Assembly: GCF_014652575.1 (NCBI RefSeq)
Contig: NZ_BMZB01000001.1
Location: forward strand, 1,479,722-1,543,721
DNA: 64,000 bases
Reading direction: 5' to 3'
Source of the DNA: Asticcacaulis endophyticus
GTDB lineage: Bacteria > Pseudomonadota > Alphaproteobacteria > Caulobacterales > Caulobacteraceae
Shown: one piece after another, positions 61,966 to 64,000 of the stretch
How positions within the stretch are numbered: position 1 is the stretch's first letter
Layout: every line of letters begins with the position of its first letter
Translations under genes and position numbers: made by a program
The notes under the pieces: generated by a model
The model's input: the letters and a program-made list of their open reading frames with translations, nothing else
Told to the model about the DNA's origin: nothing
Database searches by the model: none

Positions 61966-62391
61966 CTGTTTATTACCCCCCGCATCTCTGTTGACGAAGC
62001 TGAACTGACGGAAAATTTCGTCCGGTCATCGGGCGCGGGCGGGCAAAACGTCAATAAGGTCTCGACCGCCGTGGAACTGCGGTTTTCGATTTTTGAGAAC
62101 CTGACCATCCCCTATGACGTCAAGATGCGACTGATCAAGCTGGGCGGTCGGCGCGTCACACAGGAAGGCGTGCTGGTGCTGTTTGTGCAGACCCACCGTA
62201 CGCAGGACATGAACCGCAAAGCCGCCCGCGAGCGGTTTGTCGAACTGCTGCAAAAGGCCGCCGCACCCCCGCCACCGCCCCGCATCGCCACCAAACCGAC
62301 TTATGGCGCCAAACAGCGCCGTCTGGTCGGAAAATCCATTCGCGCCACCGTCAAATCCAACCGCCAGCGACCGCAAGATGAAGATGAGTGA
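61963..62391 (+). CDS. arfB: Alternative ribosome-rescue peptidyl-tRNA hydrolase ArfB
   Basis: 142 residues. Seen: the catalytic GGQ (RSSGAGGQNVNKVSTAVELRF) of class I release factors without stop-codon recognition domains, and a long basic C-terminal tail (RRLVGKSIRATVKSNRQRPQ) that enters the empty mRNA channel of stalled ribosomes. ATG 61963 has no good ribosome-binding site and lies in a hairpin; a TTG at 61945 is an alternative start. Confidence 0.92.
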   Translation: MLFITPRISVDEAELTENFVRSSGAGGQNVNKVSTAVELRFSIFENLTIPYDVKMRLIKLGGRRVTQEGVLVLFVQTHRTQDMNRKAARERFVELLQKAAAPPPPPRIATKPTYGAKQRRLVGKSIRATVKSNRQRPQDEDE

Positions 62392-62400
62392 TACACGAAG

Positions 62401-62901
62401 ATGACTGATATCCGCCCCGCCACCTCAGCCGACATCGACAGCCTTTATGATCTCTACCGGCAGGTGGCTCGTCAAGGTGAGGGCCTTGCGCGGACCGAGG
62501 CCGAGATTTCGCGCGCCTATATCGTGGGCTTTGTCGCGCAGGCGCTTGAGCGTGGCCTGATCATGGTGGTTGAGGGGGAGGCTGGCCTTATCGGATCGCT
62601 GCACGCCTATGCGCCGCAGCCCGCCCAGTTTGGTCATTGTCTATCTGATCTGACGATTGCCTTAAGCCCGGATGCGCAAGGCATGGGGCTGGGGCAGCAA
62701 TTATTCGAGGCCTATATTGCGCGGGTGCGCGGCCAACTTTCGCACATTAACCGCATTGAGTTGATGTGCCGCGAAAGCAATATCCGCGCGCTGAAACTCT
62801 ATGATCGTCTGGGATTCGTCACAGAAGGCCGCCTCAAAAACCGGGTGCGCAGACCCGATGGCAGCTTTGAAGATGACCTGATCTTAGGCCTTTGCCTCTA
62901 A
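62401..62901 (+). CDS. GNAT-family N-acetyltransferase
   Basis: 166 residues. The acetyl-CoA-binding motif A (LTIALSPDAQGMGLGQQLFEAYI) and the following NRIELMCRESNIRALKLYDRLGFVTEGRLKNRVRRPDG are typical of RimI/RimJ-like GNATs acting on proteins or small amines. The substrate is unknown. It starts 9 bases after arfB and is probably cotranscribed. Confidence 0.88.
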   Translation: MTDIRPATSADIDSLYDLYRQVARQGEGLARTEAEISRAYIVGFVAQALERGLIMVVEGEAGLIGSLHAYAPQPAQFGHCLSDLTIALSPDAQGMGLGQQLFEAYIARVRGQLSHINRIELMCRESNIRALKLYDRLGFVTEGRLKNRVRRPDGSFEDDLILGLCL

Positions 62902-62945
62902 GTGTATCACCAGATTTTCATTAATATTACAATACCTTGGGTGTA

Positions 62946-62984
62946 TTGACACCTTATCCACATCTGTCATTGTTACCGCTAACA
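62946..62984 (+). promoter_or_regulatory. Xylanase promoter with XylR-like operator
   Basis: TTGACA (62946-62951) and a poor -10 (ATTGTT, 62969-62974) are 17 bases apart. TGTTACCGCTAACA (62971-62984) is a 14-base palindrome with one mismatch, close to the TGTTAGCGCTAACA/TGTTAGCGCTACCA sites of the Caulobacter xylose repressor XylR (LacI family). The operator overlaps the transcription start, which fits repression relieved by xylose. Confidence 0.65.
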
Positions 62985-63026
62985 GCGCCCGATCCAAACA
63001 GAGGTGCTAACAACGGGAGAAATACA

Positions 63027-64000
63027 ATGACAAAGACAACGGCACAAAATCGCCGTCGCTTCCTCATGGGTGCGGTCGGCAGCGGTGCGATCCTGGCTAC
63101 GGCTGCCTGCGGTGGTGGAGGAGGTGGAGGGGGCGGGTCCTCTGGCAGCGGCGGGGAATCGTCATCCAGTTCGTCCTCCTCCAGTTCATCGTCGTCATCC
63201 AGCGCGGGGAGTTTGCCCGATCCGGCGACAGCCCCGGCGCTGAAAACCTTTTTCAACGGTAAGTTCAAGGTCGGCTTTACCGCTGATCCTGCGTGGATCA
63301 ATGATGCCCCCAGTCAGGCCATACTGATCAAGCACGCCGGTTCAATCACCGCTGAGAACGTCATGAAGGCCCAGACGATTGGCACCAGTGCCGGTGTCTA
63401 TAACTACGGTCCCGCCGATCAGGTGGTGAACTTTGCGCAGGCCAACAACATCGCCGTGCGCGGTCATGCTCTGGTCTGGCATTCGTCGACACCAGCATGG
63501 TTTTTTGCCGGTGACCGCAGCGATATGACGGCGTTTCGGGCCATCGTGCGGCAACGGCTTGAGACCTATATCACCGATGTCGTCACCCATTTTAAGGGCA
63601 AGATCTACGCCTGGGATGTGGTCAATGAACCGACCAGCGATGACGCCGGATCAACCTACCGCAATTCTGAATGGTATCAGATTTTTTGCGACAGCTATCT
63701 TGATATCGCGTTCCGCGCGGCACGGGCCGCTGATCCCGATGTCGAGCTGTTCATCAATGATTACAGCACCGAAGACCCCGGCAAGCGCGCCCGCTATATG
63801 ACGGTTATTCAGACCCTTCTCGACCGCGGTGTACCGATTGACGGGGTGGGGCACCAGTTCCATATCTCCACGACCTACCCCAGCGCCGCACAGGTCGAGC
63901 AGGCCCTGATTGAGGTTGAGGCCAAGGGGCTGATCAACCATGTGACGGAGCTTGATATTTCCTTCTATACCGATCCGGGCTCATGCTTTGCCAATCAGAC
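63027..64000 (+). CDS. Endo-1,4-beta-xylanase GH10, Tat lipoprotein (3' end outside window)
   Basis: About 324 residues are present and the frame stays open at the window end. N-terminus RRRFLMGAVGSGAILATAAC combines a twin-arginine motif with a lipobox (Cys28), followed by a Gly-rich and 15-Ser linker. The GH10 barrel is clear: VGFTADP, ITAENVMKAQ, VRGHALVWHSSTPAWF, acid/base Glu in YAWDVVNEPTSD, LFINDYSTED, VDGVGHQFH and nucleophile Glu in VTELDISFY. It would cut xylan at the cell surface or in the periplasm. GGGAG precedes ATG 63027. Confidence 0.93.
   Translation, partial: MTKTTAQNRRRFLMGAVGSGAILATAACGGGGGGGGGSSGSGGESSSSSSSSSSSSSSSAGSLPDPATAPALKTFFNGKFKVGFTADPAWINDAPSQAILIKHAGSITAENVMKAQTIGTSAGVYNYGPADQVVNFAQANNIAVRGHALVWHSSTPAWFFAGDRSDMTAFRAIVRQRLETYITDVVTHFKGKIYAWDVVNEPTSDDAGSTYRNSEWYQIFCDSYLDIAFRAARAADPDVELFINDYSTEDPGKRARYMTVIQTLLDRGVPIDGVGHQFHISTTYPSAAQVEQALIEVEAKGLINHVTELDISFYTDPGSCFANQ

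Noticed and set aside
1-64000. CRISPR arrays, tRNA, rRNA, prophage and integrase genes
   Set aside because: No regular direct-repeat/spacer series, cloverleaf-like sequence or phage/integrase motifs were noticed; a dedicated tRNA and CRISPR scan would be needed to exclude them fully.

Overview
The window reads as a chromosomal segment of a free-living, plant-polysaccharide-using alphaproteobacterium, most likely of the Caulobacteraceae (an Asticcacaulis- or Caulobacter-like organism). This is inferred from gene content: large TonB-dependent receptors, one with an N-terminal STN domain next to FecI/FecR; a GTTC-N7-GTTC SOS box at uvrB; a XylR-like operator at a GH10 xylanase; and short alphaproteobacterial palindromic repeats. 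No rRNA, tRNA, CRISPR array, phage module or complete insertion sequence was seen.

Layout. 1-4459: end of an amidohydrolase, two tandem XapX micro-membrane proteins, an MFS exporter with a fused C-terminal domain, and a convergent KatE-type catalase. 4460-4842: a probable C-rich-loop small RNA with its own terminator. 4843-8228: opgG/opgH-type periplasmic glucan genes. 8992-10320: a hexuronate-type MFS carrier behind a GntR-like operator, then a polysaccharide flippase. 12293-16484: a beta-helix lipoprotein and a TonB receptor behind a promoter that looks PhoB-dependent. 16641-20984: a Fur-type iron operon (membrane protein, PepSY protein, siderophore receptor). 21065-30147: a beta-1,4-galactan utilisation locus (GH2 beta-galactosidase, STN-type TonB receptor, FecR, FecI-type sigma factor, GH53 galactanase) interrupted by a 267-bp MITE-like element. 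30223-35595: dusA, an AT-rich HNH nuclease gene, an FMN-binding protein, an SDR, an AraC regulator and a retropepsin. 35937-40083: two small proteins, a chemotaxis receptor and a SleB-type cell-wall hydrolase. 40812-46530: uvrB, lipoproteins, DinB, folB and a PTPS homologue. 46601-52714: folM-like reductase, Nudix hydrolase, acyltransferase, uvrC, pgsA. 52936-57034: a DevCA-like ABC exporter with membrane-fusion protein, and a second acyltransferase. 57006-57505: yefM-yoeB toxin-antitoxin. 57566-61182: nadABC behind a perfect 12-bp inverted repeat. 61441-64000: dps, arfB, a GNAT acetyltransferase and the start of a GH10 xylanase lipoprotein.

How the genes work together. Three nutrient-capture systems are visible: galactan (secreted GH53, outer-membrane receptor with FecI/FecR signalling, GH2), xylan/hexuronate (GH10 lipoprotein, ExuT-like carrier) and iron (TonB receptor with PepSY protein). 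A fourth, the lipoprotein/TonB receptor pair under a candidate Pho box, has no assigned substrate. Housekeeping blocks (nucleotide excision repair, NAD and pterin synthesis, phospholipid synthesis) lie between them. Hairpins between co-oriented genes suggest graded expression inside several operons. All functions are assigned by reading sequence motifs; no database search was run.
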